A stretch of DNA of 64,000 bases from Paenibacillus kyungheensis (GTDB lineage Bacteria > Bacillota > Bacilli > Paenibacillales > Paenibacillaceae), in NCBI RefSeq assembly GCF_028606985.1, contig NZ_CP117416.1, positions 2,332,001-2,396,000 on the forward strand, given 5' to 3'. Every line of letters starts with the position of its first letter. The stretch's first letter is position 1. Of this stretch, positions 47,106 to 55,497 are shown one piece after another. A program made the position numbers and the translations under genes. The notes under the pieces are model-generated. The model made no database searches. It was given only the letters and a program-made list of their open reading frames with translations, and had not been told where the DNA came from.

Positions 47106-47134
47106 TTGACAAGTGTCAAAACAGGGAATATGAT
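47106..47134 (+). promoter_or_regulatory. LysR gene promoter with palindrome over -35
   Basis: TTGACA (47106-47111), 17-bp spacer, TATGAT (47129-47134). The -35 box is half of a perfect palindrome TTGACA-AG-TGTCAA (47106-47119), a likely operator, perhaps for autoregulation. Confidence 0.7.
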
Positions 47135-47180
47135 ACATAAAACCAAGTTAGTTAATGGGAAAAGTAAGAAAGGGGATGGA

Positions 47181-48107
47181 ATGATGAATATTGAAAATAT
47201 AGAGGCATTTGTCTATATCAACCATTATGGCAGTTTTAATAAAGCAGCAGAAGTGTTATTCCTTTCTCAACCGTCTGTATCAGCGCGTATCCAGACATTA
47301 GAAAGAGAACTTGGCTGCAAATTATTTGAACGTCTGGGTCGACAAATTTTATTAACCGAAGAAGGAAGAAGATTTCTACCGTATGCACAGCAAGTCTTAC
47401 AAGTGATCCAAAAAGGCAAACAACGTATTCAAACAGCAAAAGTCACACCACAGGAGCTGACCATCGGTTGTACCGTAGCTGTCTCTAATTATGTTATTCC
47501 TGAACTGCTTCCCAAACTCAAACAAAAATATCCACAAACCAATTTTAAGCTGATCACTTCAACGACTGATCAACTGTTGCATAAATTAATGAACAAAGAA
47601 ATCGATATCGGGTTTGTCCGTAAAGTGATGCATCCGGCGATTCGAACAGTTTCTTTTTACGAAGATCCTATTTCACTATACGTATACAAAGATCATCCAT
47701 TTGTACAAAAAGGACGTGCAACGATCGCATCATTGCAGGAACAACCTTTAATTTTCTTTGAATGCGGATCATTAGACTGGCTTCGGATTCATCGTGTATT
47801 CGAAAGTCTTGAATTTCCGCCAGATATCGCTTTCCATGTCGATCATTCTGAAACTGCCAAAAAGCTAGTGTTACAAAAAGCAGGCATCGCCTTTTTACCC
47901 GGACTTAGTGTCCATGAAGAAGTGATGCGTGGCGACCTGGTACCGATCTATATTCCAGAAGTCACAGGAATCTCTTTACAGACCAGTCTAATCACACTAA
48001 AAGAACAACCATCAACATTCGCTACCACACTAGCCGAATTACTACACGAAAACGACTACTTCCGTAGCCAACAACCCGACCAATCGCTACTTCACTCTAC
48101 GATCTAA
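47181..48107 (+). CDS. LysR-family regulator of the sulfur cluster
   Basis: 308 residues: N-terminal winged helix (about 2-62, FNKAAEVLFLSQPSVSARIQTLERELGCKLFER) and a C-terminal periplasmic-binding-like effector domain. AAGGGGAT lies 5-8 nt before ATG-ATG at 47181/47184; a longer frame from 47073 runs over the promoter and is rejected. Its position between the YtnJ-like monooxygenase and the cystine-type ABC genes makes it the likely YtlI/CmoR-like activator of the cluster, presumably sensing an O-acetylserine-like or sulfur-starvation signal. It has its own promoter. Confidence 0.88.
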   Translation: MMNIENIEAFVYINHYGSFNKAAEVLFLSQPSVSARIQTLERELGCKLFERLGRQILLTEEGRRFLPYAQQVLQVIQKGKQRIQTAKVTPQELTIGCTVAVSNYVIPELLPKLKQKYPQTNFKLITSTTDQLLHKLMNKEIDIGFVRKVMHPAIRTVSFYEDPISLYVYKDHPFVQKGRATIASLQEQPLIFFECGSLDWLRIHRVFESLEFPPDIAFHVDHSETAKKLVLQKAGIAFLPGLSVHEEVMRGDLVPIYIPEVTGISLQTSLITLKEQPSTFATTLAELLHENDYFRSQQPDQSLLHSTI

Positions 48108-48338
48108 TGAAAAAGAGTAGAAGAAAAGACAAACGTATCTTTCTAAAAATCAATAATAGATACACACAAATCATAATCGATATAGACAACAAAAAAGTAA
48201 TCAAAACAATCACCATTTCACATGTATATCTCATAGCAAATGAATGACCTATAGAACAAATCAATATAAAGATGACACCAATACACCCAATCTTTCCAAC
48301 TAACATCATCTTTATCTTTACTTGCTACCCTCCCACAA

Positions 48339-48568
48339 GGGAAACAAATGCACCACCCAAGTAGCATGTCATCTGTTACCATCATCCCACCAAGCACAAG
48401 CGAAGAGGGAAGATTCATTCTGAAAGAGCGAAGCGCTCGCATTTAAAAGAATATCCCCACCGCAAAGCGGTAAATTCAAGGGATATTCTTTTACCAGCGA
48501 CGACAAGAATAATCTACCCTCATAGCGCCTGTACTCTATTGCACCACGACACCTATCATTTGTTTCCC
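48339..48568. repeat. Nested inverted-repeat region around element copy 1
   Basis: A 12-bp perfect inverted repeat GGGAAACAAATG (48339-48350) / CATTTGTTTCCC (48557-48568) encloses the structured element at 48386-48530. MITE-like architecture, but no flanking target-site duplication was identified. The whole 48108-48703 gap has no convincing coding frame. Confidence 0.55.
48386..48530 (+). repeat. Dispersed structured element, copy 1
   Basis: Homologous to the reverse complement of 62199-62340. Shared blocks are CTGAAAGAGCGAAGCG (48420-48435), ATTCAAGGGAT (48474-48484) and CAGCGACGACAAGAA (48495-48509). Paired arms: outer AGATTCATTCT/AGAATAATCT (48411-48421, 48506-48515), middle 13-bp AAAAGAATATCCC/GGGATATTCTTTT (48445-48457, 48480-48492), inner ACCGC/GCGGT (48459-48463, 48467-48471). 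Arms differ between copies while pairing is kept. Confidence 0.75.
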
Positions 48569-48623
48569 CCACACCTATTGATTTGTTCAATACACCGATA
48601 GAACTTTCCTATTATCCAGGTCA

Positions 48624-48652
48624 TTGACGGTAAGAAAGGACGATGATAGATT
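48624..48652 (+). promoter_or_regulatory. Possible promoter of the amino-acid ABC operon
   Basis: TTGACG (48624-48629), 17-bp spacer, TAGATT (48647-48652), 51 bp before the binding-protein start. Confidence 0.4.
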
Positions 48653-48703
48653 TATCACATGCTAAATCCGATTAAGTTGATATGAATTAGGGGGAAGAAG
48701 AAA

Positions 48704-49594
48704 ATGAAGAAAAAAACAGGATTAACAGTACTTACATTATGGGCAGTTGTTTGGATGCTGGTACTATCGGGTTGCGCATCTGTTAGCGAATCAAGTGGAG
48801 GTTCAGCAGGAGGAACATCTTCTGCATCAGATAGCAATAATGCAACAGCGTCTACAGGTGGTGTTAAAAAAATTATCGTCGGTACAGGTACAGCCTTTCC
48901 GAATGTCTGCTTTATTGATGAAAATGGCAAGCTTACTGGATACGATGTGGAATTGGTACGTGAGATCGATAAACGTCTACCAGATGTAGAATTTGAATTT
49001 AAAACGATGGAATTCTCAAATCTGTTACTAAGCTTAGAAACAAACAAAATAGATTTTGTCGCTCACCAGATGGAGACGAATCCTGAACGTGAACAAAAAT
49101 ATCTATTTAACAAAGTGCCATACAGCATTTTCCTTAATCGTGTAGCTGTTGCGAAAGACAATAATGCGATTAAAGGATTAGATGATCTGGTTGGGAAAAA
49201 AGTGCTTACAGGAGCTACAAGTAATGCGGCTTACCTACTTAATGAATATAACAAGACACATAACAACGGTATAGATGTTGTCTATAGTAGTGGAGCAGCC
49301 AATGATACTGTTCAACAAATCGTATCAGGACGGGTAGATGCCACGATCACGACAGATTTTGCTAATCGTTTCAATACAGATGCAGACGGTAATGTAGCAC
49401 TCAAAACAGTCGGTGAACCGTTAAATCAATCCAATGTCTTTTTCGTGTTCCGCAAAGATGAGCAACCTCTTGCAGATGAGATCGATCAAGCGATCACAGA
49501 AATCAAAGCAGATGGAACACTCAAAAAATTAAGCGAACAATGGTTAGGTGACGATTTTACCAAAACGCTAGAAGAAGCCAAAGTAACCAAATAA
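48704..49594 (+). CDS. Amino-acid (cystine-type) ABC solute-binding lipoprotein
   Basis: 296 residues, family 3 solute-binding protein. Lipobox LSGC (Cys about 24), then IIVGTGTAFPNVCFIDENGKLTGYDVEL in outline, the classic family 3 opening, and QQIVSGRVDATITTDF. The gene order binding protein-permease-permease-ATPase matches tcyK-L-M-N of B. subtilis, which import cystine and sulfur-modified cysteines; only one binding protein is present here rather than two. GGGGGAAG precedes the ATG. Confidence 0.88.
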   Translation: MKKKTGLTVLTLWAVVWMLVLSGCASVSESSGGSAGGTSSASDSNNATASTGGVKKIIVGTGTAFPNVCFIDENGKLTGYDVELVREIDKRLPDVEFEFKTMEFSNLLLSLETNKIDFVAHQMETNPEREQKYLFNKVPYSIFLNRVAVAKDNNAIKGLDDLVGKKVLTGATSNAAYLLNEYNKTHNNGIDVVYSSGAANDTVQQIVSGRVDATITTDFANRFNTDADGNVALKTVGEPLNQSNVFFVFRKDEQPLADEIDQAITEIKADGTLKKLSEQWLGDDFTKTLEEAKVTK

Positions 49595-49629
49595 ATAATG
49601 AATAGCTAGTAGAAAGGAGCACATCATAC

Positions 49630-50400
49630 ATGAGCAGAAAATTCGATATCACCTATGTGTTTGATTTTATTCCTAAATTGTTGGCTTATCTCAATATAAC
49701 ACTGCTCATTGTAGGCAGCTCGATTCTACTAGGTCTTGTTATCGGAATGCTTGTCGCGTTACCCCGTCTATACAATGTGCCTGTGCTCAAGCGTATCTCG
49801 CAAGTGTATGTCTCCTTTTTTCGCGGGACACCGATTCTGATTCAATTATTTCTGATCTATTATGGACTGCCGACGATTCTGCAATGGATCAATATTGATA
49901 TTTCTAGAGTAGCAGTGTTGTACTTTGTGATTCTGGCTTATGCACTGAACAGTGGAGCTTTTGTCTCTGAAATGATAAGAGCTTCAGTCAGTGCAGTAGA
50001 TAAAGGACAGATTGAAGCCGCGCAATCCATAGGCATGAGCGGATACCAGACGTTTACACGTATTATTTTGCCACAAGCGTTAGCGATCAGTATTCCGTTA
50101 TTCGGTAATCTGGTGATCGGCAATCTGAAAGACACTTCACTTGCTTTTACTCTAGGCGTGATGGAAATGACAGGCAGATCACAGACGTTAGGAACAGCTA
50201 CACAACATTTTGTAGAGACATATATTGCTTTATCTTTGATCTACTTTGTAATCAGTATGATCTTGGAACAAGGATTCCTCTGGTTAGAACGTCGTCTACA
50301 TCGTCATGAAGCAAGTGTAAGGCAGAGTTCTAAAGTGATGGGGCGTAAATGGCTAACCCGTCCTGTATCTGCACTTAGCAAAGGAGGTAGAAGTGGATGA
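49630..50400 (+). CDS. Amino-acid ABC permease, TcyL-like
   Basis: 256 residues, HisM-type permease with about five helices. The coupling loop IEAAQSIGMSGYQTFTRIILPQAL is visible near 121-144. A basic C-terminal tail extends beyond the usual end. Its stop overlaps the next start by 4 bp, which implies translational coupling. GAAAGGAG precedes the ATG. Confidence 0.9.
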   Translation: MSRKFDITYVFDFIPKLLAYLNITLLIVGSSILLGLVIGMLVALPRLYNVPVLKRISQVYVSFFRGTPILIQLFLIYYGLPTILQWINIDISRVAVLYFVILAYALNSGAFVSEMIRASVSAVDKGQIEAAQSIGMSGYQTFTRIILPQALAISIPLFGNLVIGNLKDTSLAFTLGVMEMTGRSQTLGTATQHFVETYIALSLIYFVISMILEQGFLWLERRLHRHEASVRQSSKVMGRKWLTRPVSALSKGGRSG

Positions 50401-51107
50401 CACTGGATCCATCGTTTATGTGGACAGCCTTTCTAAGCCTTTTTAAAGCATTACCGACTACGCTTATGATTACTTTCGTATCTGTAATCTGCGGTCTATT
50501 GATAGGAACGGGGGTAGCCTTATGTCGAATTTATCGAATTCCTGGATTGTCTCAACTTTCTACCGCTTACGTGACTTTTATACGCGGTACACCGATGTTG
50601 ATGCATTTGTTGTTAATTTATTTTGGCTTACCGATTCTGATCGATAGTGTATCTGCTCACTTAGGATGGTCATTTACTTCGGCATCGATTCCGCTCATTG
50701 GATTTGTATTTATCGCATTTTCGATTACAGCAGGAGCATATATGTCTGAAGTGGTACGAGCAGGTATTGTTGCTGTAGATCGTGGACAGATCGAAGCGGC
50801 TCACTCGATTGGCATGACAACACCACAAGCGTTACGCCGAATCGTATTACCACAAGCGTTAGCAGTCAGCCTTCCGAATTTGTCCAATTCAGTGATTGGG
50901 ATGTTACATGGATCTACACTTGCTTATACGATCTCTGTTGTAGAAATTAACGCCCAAGCACTAGTAGTTGCTGCGAACAACTGGAAGTACTTTGAAGCGT
51001 ATATCGCCGCTGCTGTCTTGTTCTGGGGACTGACCTTATTGATCGAACGGGGTAGTGGATGGTTAGAAAAACGTCTCAACGCTTATCATCGTGGAGGTGT
51101 GATGTAA
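50397..51107 (+). CDS. Amino-acid ABC permease, TcyM-like
   Basis: 236 residues, second permease of the pair, with coupling loop [22 protein letters not shown] (about 133-155). It overlaps the preceding gene by 4 bp (ATGA) and lies 1 nt before the ATPase gene. AAAGGAGG sits within the upstream coding end. Confidence 0.9.
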   Translation: MTLDPSFMWTAFLSLFKALPTTLMITFVSVICGLLIGTGVALCRIYRIPGLSQLSTAYVTFIRGTPMLMHLLLIYFGLPILIDSVSAHLGWSFTSASIPLIGFVFIAFSITAGAYMSEVVRAGIVAVDRGQIEAAHSIGMTTPQALRRIVLPQALAVSLPNLSNSVIGMLHGSTLAYTISVVEINAQALVVAANNWKYFEAYIAAAVLFWGLTLLIERGSGWLEKRLNAYHRGGVM

Positions 51108-51108
51108 T

Positions 51109-51861
51109 ATGATTCAACTGGAGCAAATATCCAAGTCATTTGGCAAACAGGAAGTGCTTCACCATATCGATCTGCAAGTTAAAAAAGGTGAAGTGGTGGT
51201 TATTTTGGGCCCGAGCGGTTCAGGCAAGACGACATTACTGCGCTGTATTAATTATTTGGAAAAGCCTGATGCAGGACAGATTACAATCGGTAATCTACGT
51301 GTCGATACGAAGCATCCTACCAAAAAAGAAATCCATGCGCTACGTCAACAAACAGCGATGGTATTTCAACAATATAATCTATTCAAACACAAAACAGCAC
51401 TCGAAAATGTAATGGAAGGATTAACGATTGTTCGCAAAATACCCAAAGATAAAGCACGTGAGATCAGTGTACAGGTACTTGAAAAAGTAGGGCTTGGCAC
51501 TAAATTGGACCATTATCCAAGCCAGCTATCCGGTGGTCAGCAACAACGTGTCGGAATTGCTAGAGCACTGGCTTTGAATCCAGAAGTAATCCTTTTTGAT
51601 GAACCGACTTCAGCACTTGATCCAGAACTGGTGGGTGAGGTGTTAAGTGTAATTCGCAAAATAGCTAAAGAAGGTATCACCATGATTGTAGTAACACATG
51701 AAATGGATTTTGCCAGAGATGTGGCTAATCATGTGGTCTTTATGGATGGCGGCGTAGTTGTAGAAGAAGGAACACCGGAAGAGATTTTTCAACGTCCCAA
51801 AGAAGAACGTACCCGTCAATTTTTGAGCCGTATTACACCACAGGCTACGTATTTTATTTAG
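51109..51861 (+). CDS. Amino-acid ABC ATPase, TcyN-like
   Basis: 250 residues. Walker [10 protein letters not shown] (about 34-42), Q-loop, signature LSGGQQQR (about 143-150), Walker [13 protein letters not shown] (about 162-173) and the switch His in [11 protein letters not shown]. It powers the cystine-type importer. GGAGGTG precedes the ATG. Last transporter gene before the two enzyme genes on the same strand. Confidence 0.93.
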   Translation: MIQLEQISKSFGKQEVLHHIDLQVKKGEVVVILGPSGSGKTTLLRCINYLEKPDAGQITIGNLRVDTKHPTKKEIHALRQQTAMVFQQYNLFKHKTALENVMEGLTIVRKIPKDKAREISVQVLEKVGLGTKLDHYPSQLSGGQQQRVGIARALALNPEVILFDEPTSALDPELVGEVLSVIRKIAKEGITMIVVTHEMDFARDVANHVVFMDGGVVVEEGTPEEIFQRPKEERTRQFLSRITPQATYFI

Positions 51862-51900
51862 AAAATAATACACATAGATCGATTGAGGGAGGAACAGAAG

Positions 51901-52935
51901 ATGAGTATTCCGATAGGTATTTTGGATCAAAGTCCACGATTTGCAGGAGAAAGTGCAGAAGATGCTTTTCGACATACGATAGAGCTTGCTCAAATTGCCG
52001 AGGAATTGGGGTATCGTCGATTCTGGGTATCCGAGCATCATGATTCTGCTAATGTGTCTGGTTCTTCACCGGAAGTATTGATCTCTTATTTGCTCGCCAA
52101 AACCAAAAAAATTACGATTGGTTCAGGTGGAGTGATGTTGCAACATTACAGTCCGTATAAAGTCGCCGAGAACTTTAATGTATTATCTACACTTGCACCT
52201 GGCAGAGTAGAATTAGGCATAGGACGTGCTCCAGGTGGATTACCTCGATCAACACGCGCTTTACAAGGAGATCATCAGGCAAGCCCTGTAAGCTTAACCG
52301 ACAAAATTATAGAAACCCGCAATTATATTTACAATCGAATAGCAGACGATCATGCGCTAGCAGGTATCCATGTAAGTCCAAATCCTACGCAACCTGCTGA
52401 TCTATTCGTACTTGGAGCGAGTTCCAATAGTGCAGAAGTAGCAGCCAAATTAGGATTACCCTATGTGTTCTCCCAATTTATTAACGGGGATGAAGAAGTG
52501 GCTCTTACAGCTGTACGTAATTATCGTGAACAATTTGTTCCTTCGATCGAATATCCGAAGCCACATGTTATTCTGGCTTTATCTGTTATAGTCGCTGAGA
52601 CCGAAGAAGAAGCTGCTCAATTAGCAGGCGAGAATCTATCTGTTAAAATTCATCTGGAAAGTGGTAAAGTACTTACAGTAGCTACCATCGAACAAGCCGA
52701 AGAATTTGGTAGACAATCTGCTGAAAAATATCGAATTGAAGTAAAAGAAGCCAAAGTAGTCAAAGGTTCTCCTTCGTCGGTGTATCAACAATTGTCTGAT
52801 ATTCGTCAGCGATATGGTATAGAAGAATTGGTAGTGCATACAGTGATTCAGAATTTTCATAAGCGTGTGCGTTCATTTGAATTATTACAACAGGCTTTTG
52901 TTCAGGCAGAGGTAGAAGCTTCATTGGAGGTGTAA
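51901..52935 (+). CDS. Luciferase-like flavin monooxygenase, YtmO-like
   Basis: 344 residues, single-component LLM family protein with the YtmO/MsnO signature: SIPIGILDQSP at the start, RFWVSEHHDSANVSGSSPEVL (about 41-61) and VELGIGRAPGGLPRSTRAL. GGAGG lies about 9 nt before the ATG at 51901; an upstream start 6 codons earlier lacks support. In B. subtilis the YtmO gene follows the Tcy transporter in the ytmI operon, as here. A role in sulfur-compound oxidation is inferred. 39 nt after the ATPase stop. Confidence 0.9.
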   Translation: MSIPIGILDQSPRFAGESAEDAFRHTIELAQIAEELGYRRFWVSEHHDSANVSGSSPEVLISYLLAKTKKITIGSGGVMLQHYSPYKVAENFNVLSTLAPGRVELGIGRAPGGLPRSTRALQGDHQASPVSLTDKIIETRNYIYNRIADDHALAGIHVSPNPTQPADLFVLGASSNSAEVAAKLGLPYVFSQFINGDEEVALTAVRNYREQFVPSIEYPKPHVILALSVIVAETEEEAAQLAGENLSVKIHLESGKVLTVATIEQAEEFGRQSAEKYRIEVKEAKVVKGSPSSVYQQLSDIRQRYGIEELVVHTVIQNFHKRVRSFELLQQAFVQAEVEASLEV

Positions 52936-52942
52936 ATAGCGC

Positions 52943-54112
52943 ATGGCGTTAACAGAAGGACTTCAACAGCAACTTAGCGATATTCGTAGACATATTCATC
53001 GTCATCCTGAATTATCAGGAGAAGAGATACAGACAACAGCTTATATCCGTCAATTGTTAGAAGCGGCAGATATTCAGATTTTGTCTTTTCCTAATCTGAA
53101 AACAGGTGTGATCGCAGAAATAGGAACCGGTGAATCGGTTATTGCGTTACGTGCAGATATTGATGCTTTGCCTGTACAAGAAGAGACAGGACTTGCTTTT
53201 GCTTCAGAAGTAAATGGTAAAATGCATGCATGTGGTCATGATTTTCATACTGCTTCTTTGTTAGGGGCGGCGTATTTGCTCAAAGAACAAGAACATCAAC
53301 TGCAAGGAAGAGTGCGACTAATTTTTCAACCTGCGGAAGAAAAAGCCAAAGGAGCACAGGAAGTGATTGCAAATGGAGCGCTTGAAGGTGTACAAGCGAT
53401 CTTCGGACTTCACAACAAGCCTGACCTGCCTGTAGGTACAGTAGGGATTCGCAATGGTGCACTGATGGCAGCGGCAGATGGATTTATTGTAGAAGTGACA
53501 GGAGTCGGTACACATGCTGCGGTACCAGAAGCAGGGATTGATCCTATCGTGGTGTCTGCGCATATTGTAACAGCAATACAATCTATCGTTAGTCGTAATA
53601 TCAGTTCTCAACAAGGTGCTGTTATTAGCGTGACCCAGTTGAATAGCGGACATGTATGGAATGTGATTCCTGATCTCGCTGTCCTGCAAGGAACGATCCG
53701 TACATTTGATGAACAGGTACGGGAGCAAGTGCTATCTCGATTTGAACAGATTGTTGAAGGGGTAGCCACTGCTTTTGGGACTTCTGCCAAAGTAAAATGG
53801 TTAGCCGGCCCTCCTCCTGTTCTCAATGATGAGCAGTGGACAGGTGCAGCCCAGATTGCAGCAGAGCAAAGCAATCTTCAAGTGGTTGAGCCTGCGGTAT
53901 CACCAGCAAGCGAAGACTTTTCATTTTATCAAAAAGAAGTGCCAGGTGTATTTATCTTTGTCGGTACGTCAGGCCCGCAAGAATGGCATCATCCGTCATT
54001 TGATGTAGATGAACGTGCATTAAGCAGTACCGCTACATTTTTGGCAAATACAGCACGTGTTGCTTTGAAGCAAGTAGAGCAACAACCTATTTCATCCACA
54101 TCCACATATTGA
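52943..54112 (+). CDS. M20-family amidohydrolase, N-acyl-amino-acid deacylase type
   Basis: 389 residues, M20D peptidase/hippurate-hydrolase family. Metal ligands: ACGHDFHTA (about 96-104), PAEEKAKGA (about 132-140), GLHNKPDLP (about 155-163) and a C-terminal HHPSFD (about 352-357). It removes acetyl or acyl groups from amino acids; the B. subtilis counterpart (YtnL/HipO) deacetylates N-acetyl-cysteine derivatives. Starts 7 nt after the monooxygenase stop, so translation is coupled. Last gene of the import-and-degradation operon, followed by a terminator. Confidence 0.9.
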   Translation: MALTEGLQQQLSDIRRHIHRHPELSGEEIQTTAYIRQLLEAADIQILSFPNLKTGVIAEIGTGESVIALRADIDALPVQEETGLAFASEVNGKMHACGHDFHTASLLGAAYLLKEQEHQLQGRVRLIFQPAEEKAKGAQEVIANGALEGVQAIFGLHNKPDLPVGTVGIRNGALMAAADGFIVEVTGVGTHAAVPEAGIDPIVVSAHIVTAIQSIVSRNISSQQGAVISVTQLNSGHVWNVIPDLAVLQGTIRTFDEQVREQVLSRFEQIVEGVATAFGTSAKVKWLAGPPPVLNDEQWTGAAQIAAEQSNLQVVEPAVSPASEDFSFYQKEVPGVFIFVGTSGPQEWHHPSFDVDERALSSTATFLANTARVALKQVEQQPISSTSTY

Positions 54113-54153
54113 TTTTCATGTTAATAATCTTTATTTCAATCTGGTTATAATGG

Positions 54154-54219
54154 AAAGCTGTTTCTTTAGAGAAAGTAGTCATCAACAAAGGCTATCATGA
54201 TCAAAGAAACAGCTTTTTT
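54154..54219 (+). terminator. Rho-independent terminator
   Basis: AAAGCTGTTTCTTT pairs with AAAGAAACAGCTTT across a long loop, with a U run. Confidence 0.8.
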
Positions 54220-54318
54220 GTTATGGTTTGTAACTAATAACTGACTGCAATTATGATCAGAGATTGCCAAAGTTATCCTTGATACGATAAAATACGCCCA
54301 AGAAAGGTTGTGTCTGTA

Positions 54319-55263
54319 TTGAGTGATTCGGTGACGGTTCCCAAGTCAGTATCCTATACTATTGAGCTTCAATTTAACCCTTTATATGAATGTCTTAACA
54401 GCTTGCATACGTATATCTGCCGTCCTTCTTACAAAAAGATCGATTTAGATCCTTCTTGGGCCAAATCGGTAGAGGAGCAGTTACCTCCTGCATTTGCAGA
54501 GCGTCTTGCTCAGACGGGAATCGATGCAGAGTGGAGATTGATTGTTTTGCTGGTCTGTTGTTGTCCCGACCAGACACCGGAACAATTTATACAATGGATA
54601 GAAGATATGACAGTAAAGCAACTAGAAGTACTGATCGCTGAACATACGTCACTGCCGGTTACCGGAGTGGCTCGTCTGCGTAGCCGAATACTGATGTTGT
54701 TCCAACAATGGAATGAATATTACTTTTCCCGGATCGATCAGCAGATCATCACAGGGCTGCAACAAGAATACGAGCAGAAGCAAGCGATATTAATGCAGAA
54801 CCATCATCTGTCTACTTTTGTAGATGAAGTGACCAACGGTATTGTATTTGAACCGCATGCTGAACTCAAGCGTCTGATTCTTGTACCTCATTATCATTTC
54901 AAACCGCTTAATATTATTTATGCATATCATTCATTTGTTATCTGTCATTATCCTGCCAAATTATATCTGGGCGATTCTTCTGAATTACCGCCTTATGAAT
55001 ATCGAGTCATTCGGGCATTGGCTGAACAGAGCCGTTTGAAAATATTAAAATATCTATATAATGGTCCACGTAGCTTTATTGAAATTGTACGTTATTTGGG
55101 ATTATCGAAAGGAATTACGCATGATCATGTGACCAAGTTACGCAGTGCTGGATTACTTCATGCCCATATTCAAGGAGAAACGCTCACTGTCTATAGTCTG
55201 CGAACTCATGCTATTGATCATCTACAGCAGATGTTAATGCATTTTATTGAAGATAATCAATAA
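54319..55263 (+). CDS. ArsR-like winged-helix regulator with N-terminal sensor region
   Basis: 314 residues. A long N-terminal region (about 1-225) of unknown fold resembles the DUF5937-type sensor part of large ArsR regulators. A C-terminal ArsR winged helix follows (about 227-300: VIRALAEQSRLKILKYLYNGPRSFIEIVRYLGLSKGITHDHVTKLRSAGLL in outline). No metal-binding cysteine pair is seen, so it is not a typical metal sensor. TTG at 54319 fits AAAGG spacing better than GTG at 54310. Immediately upstream of the Dpp-type operon; likely controls it or the sulfur cluster. Confidence 0.7.
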   Translation: MSDSVTVPKSVSYTIELQFNPLYECLNSLHTYICRPSYKKIDLDPSWAKSVEEQLPPAFAERLAQTGIDAEWRLIVLLVCCCPDQTPEQFIQWIEDMTVKQLEVLIAEHTSLPVTGVARLRSRILMLFQQWNEYYFSRIDQQIITGLQQEYEQKQAILMQNHHLSTFVDEVTNGIVFEPHAELKRLILVPHYHFKPLNIIYAYHSFVICHYPAKLYLGDSSELPPYEYRVIRALAEQSRLKILKYLYNGPRSFIEIVRYLGLSKGITHDHVTKLRSAGLLHAHIQGETLTVYSLRTHAIDHLQQMLMHFIEDNQ

Positions 55264-55283
55264 ATAAAGATTCCTATACGATT

Positions 55284-55313
55284 AGATCGTTTCTATACAG
55301 GAACGATCTTTTT
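55284..55313 (+). terminator. Rho-independent terminator
   Basis: AGATCGTTTCT pairs with AGGAACGATCT (one mismatch), then U run. Confidence 0.75.
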
Positions 55314-55407
55314 GCTATGCGCTGAGATATAAGCGGAATGGAACACACGACTGATCTCATCAACTGTTATATATTAACTTTTTTCGGAAATGATTTTAAG
55401 TTCTCTC

Positions 55408-55436
55408 TTTACAGAACCGTTTTAGATTCCTATAAT
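55408..55436 (+). promoter_or_regulatory. SigA promoter of the Dpp-type operon
   Basis: TTTACA (55408-55413), 17-bp spacer, TATAAT (55431-55436). Confidence 0.8.
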
Positions 55437-55452
55437 AGCTTTACCGACTAAT

Positions 55453-55480
55453 AACATAGTTAACAGGTCGGAATAATAAA
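55453..55480 (+). promoter_or_regulatory. Shared operator-like motif, copy B
   Basis: Core GTTAACAGGTCGGAATAATA, nearly identical to 45123-45150. It begins 16 bp after the -10 box. An inverted CCGAC (55444-55448) / GTCGG (55468-55472) pair overlaps it. Confidence 0.6.
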
Positions 55481-55497
55481 TATTAGGGGAATGTATA

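Noticed and set aside
48097-48590. Minus-strand frames after the LysR gene, including a 70-residue two-helix candidate at 48097-48309
   Set aside because: Weak ribosome sites, overlap with the LysR 3' end and with the structured repeat, and no family resemblance.
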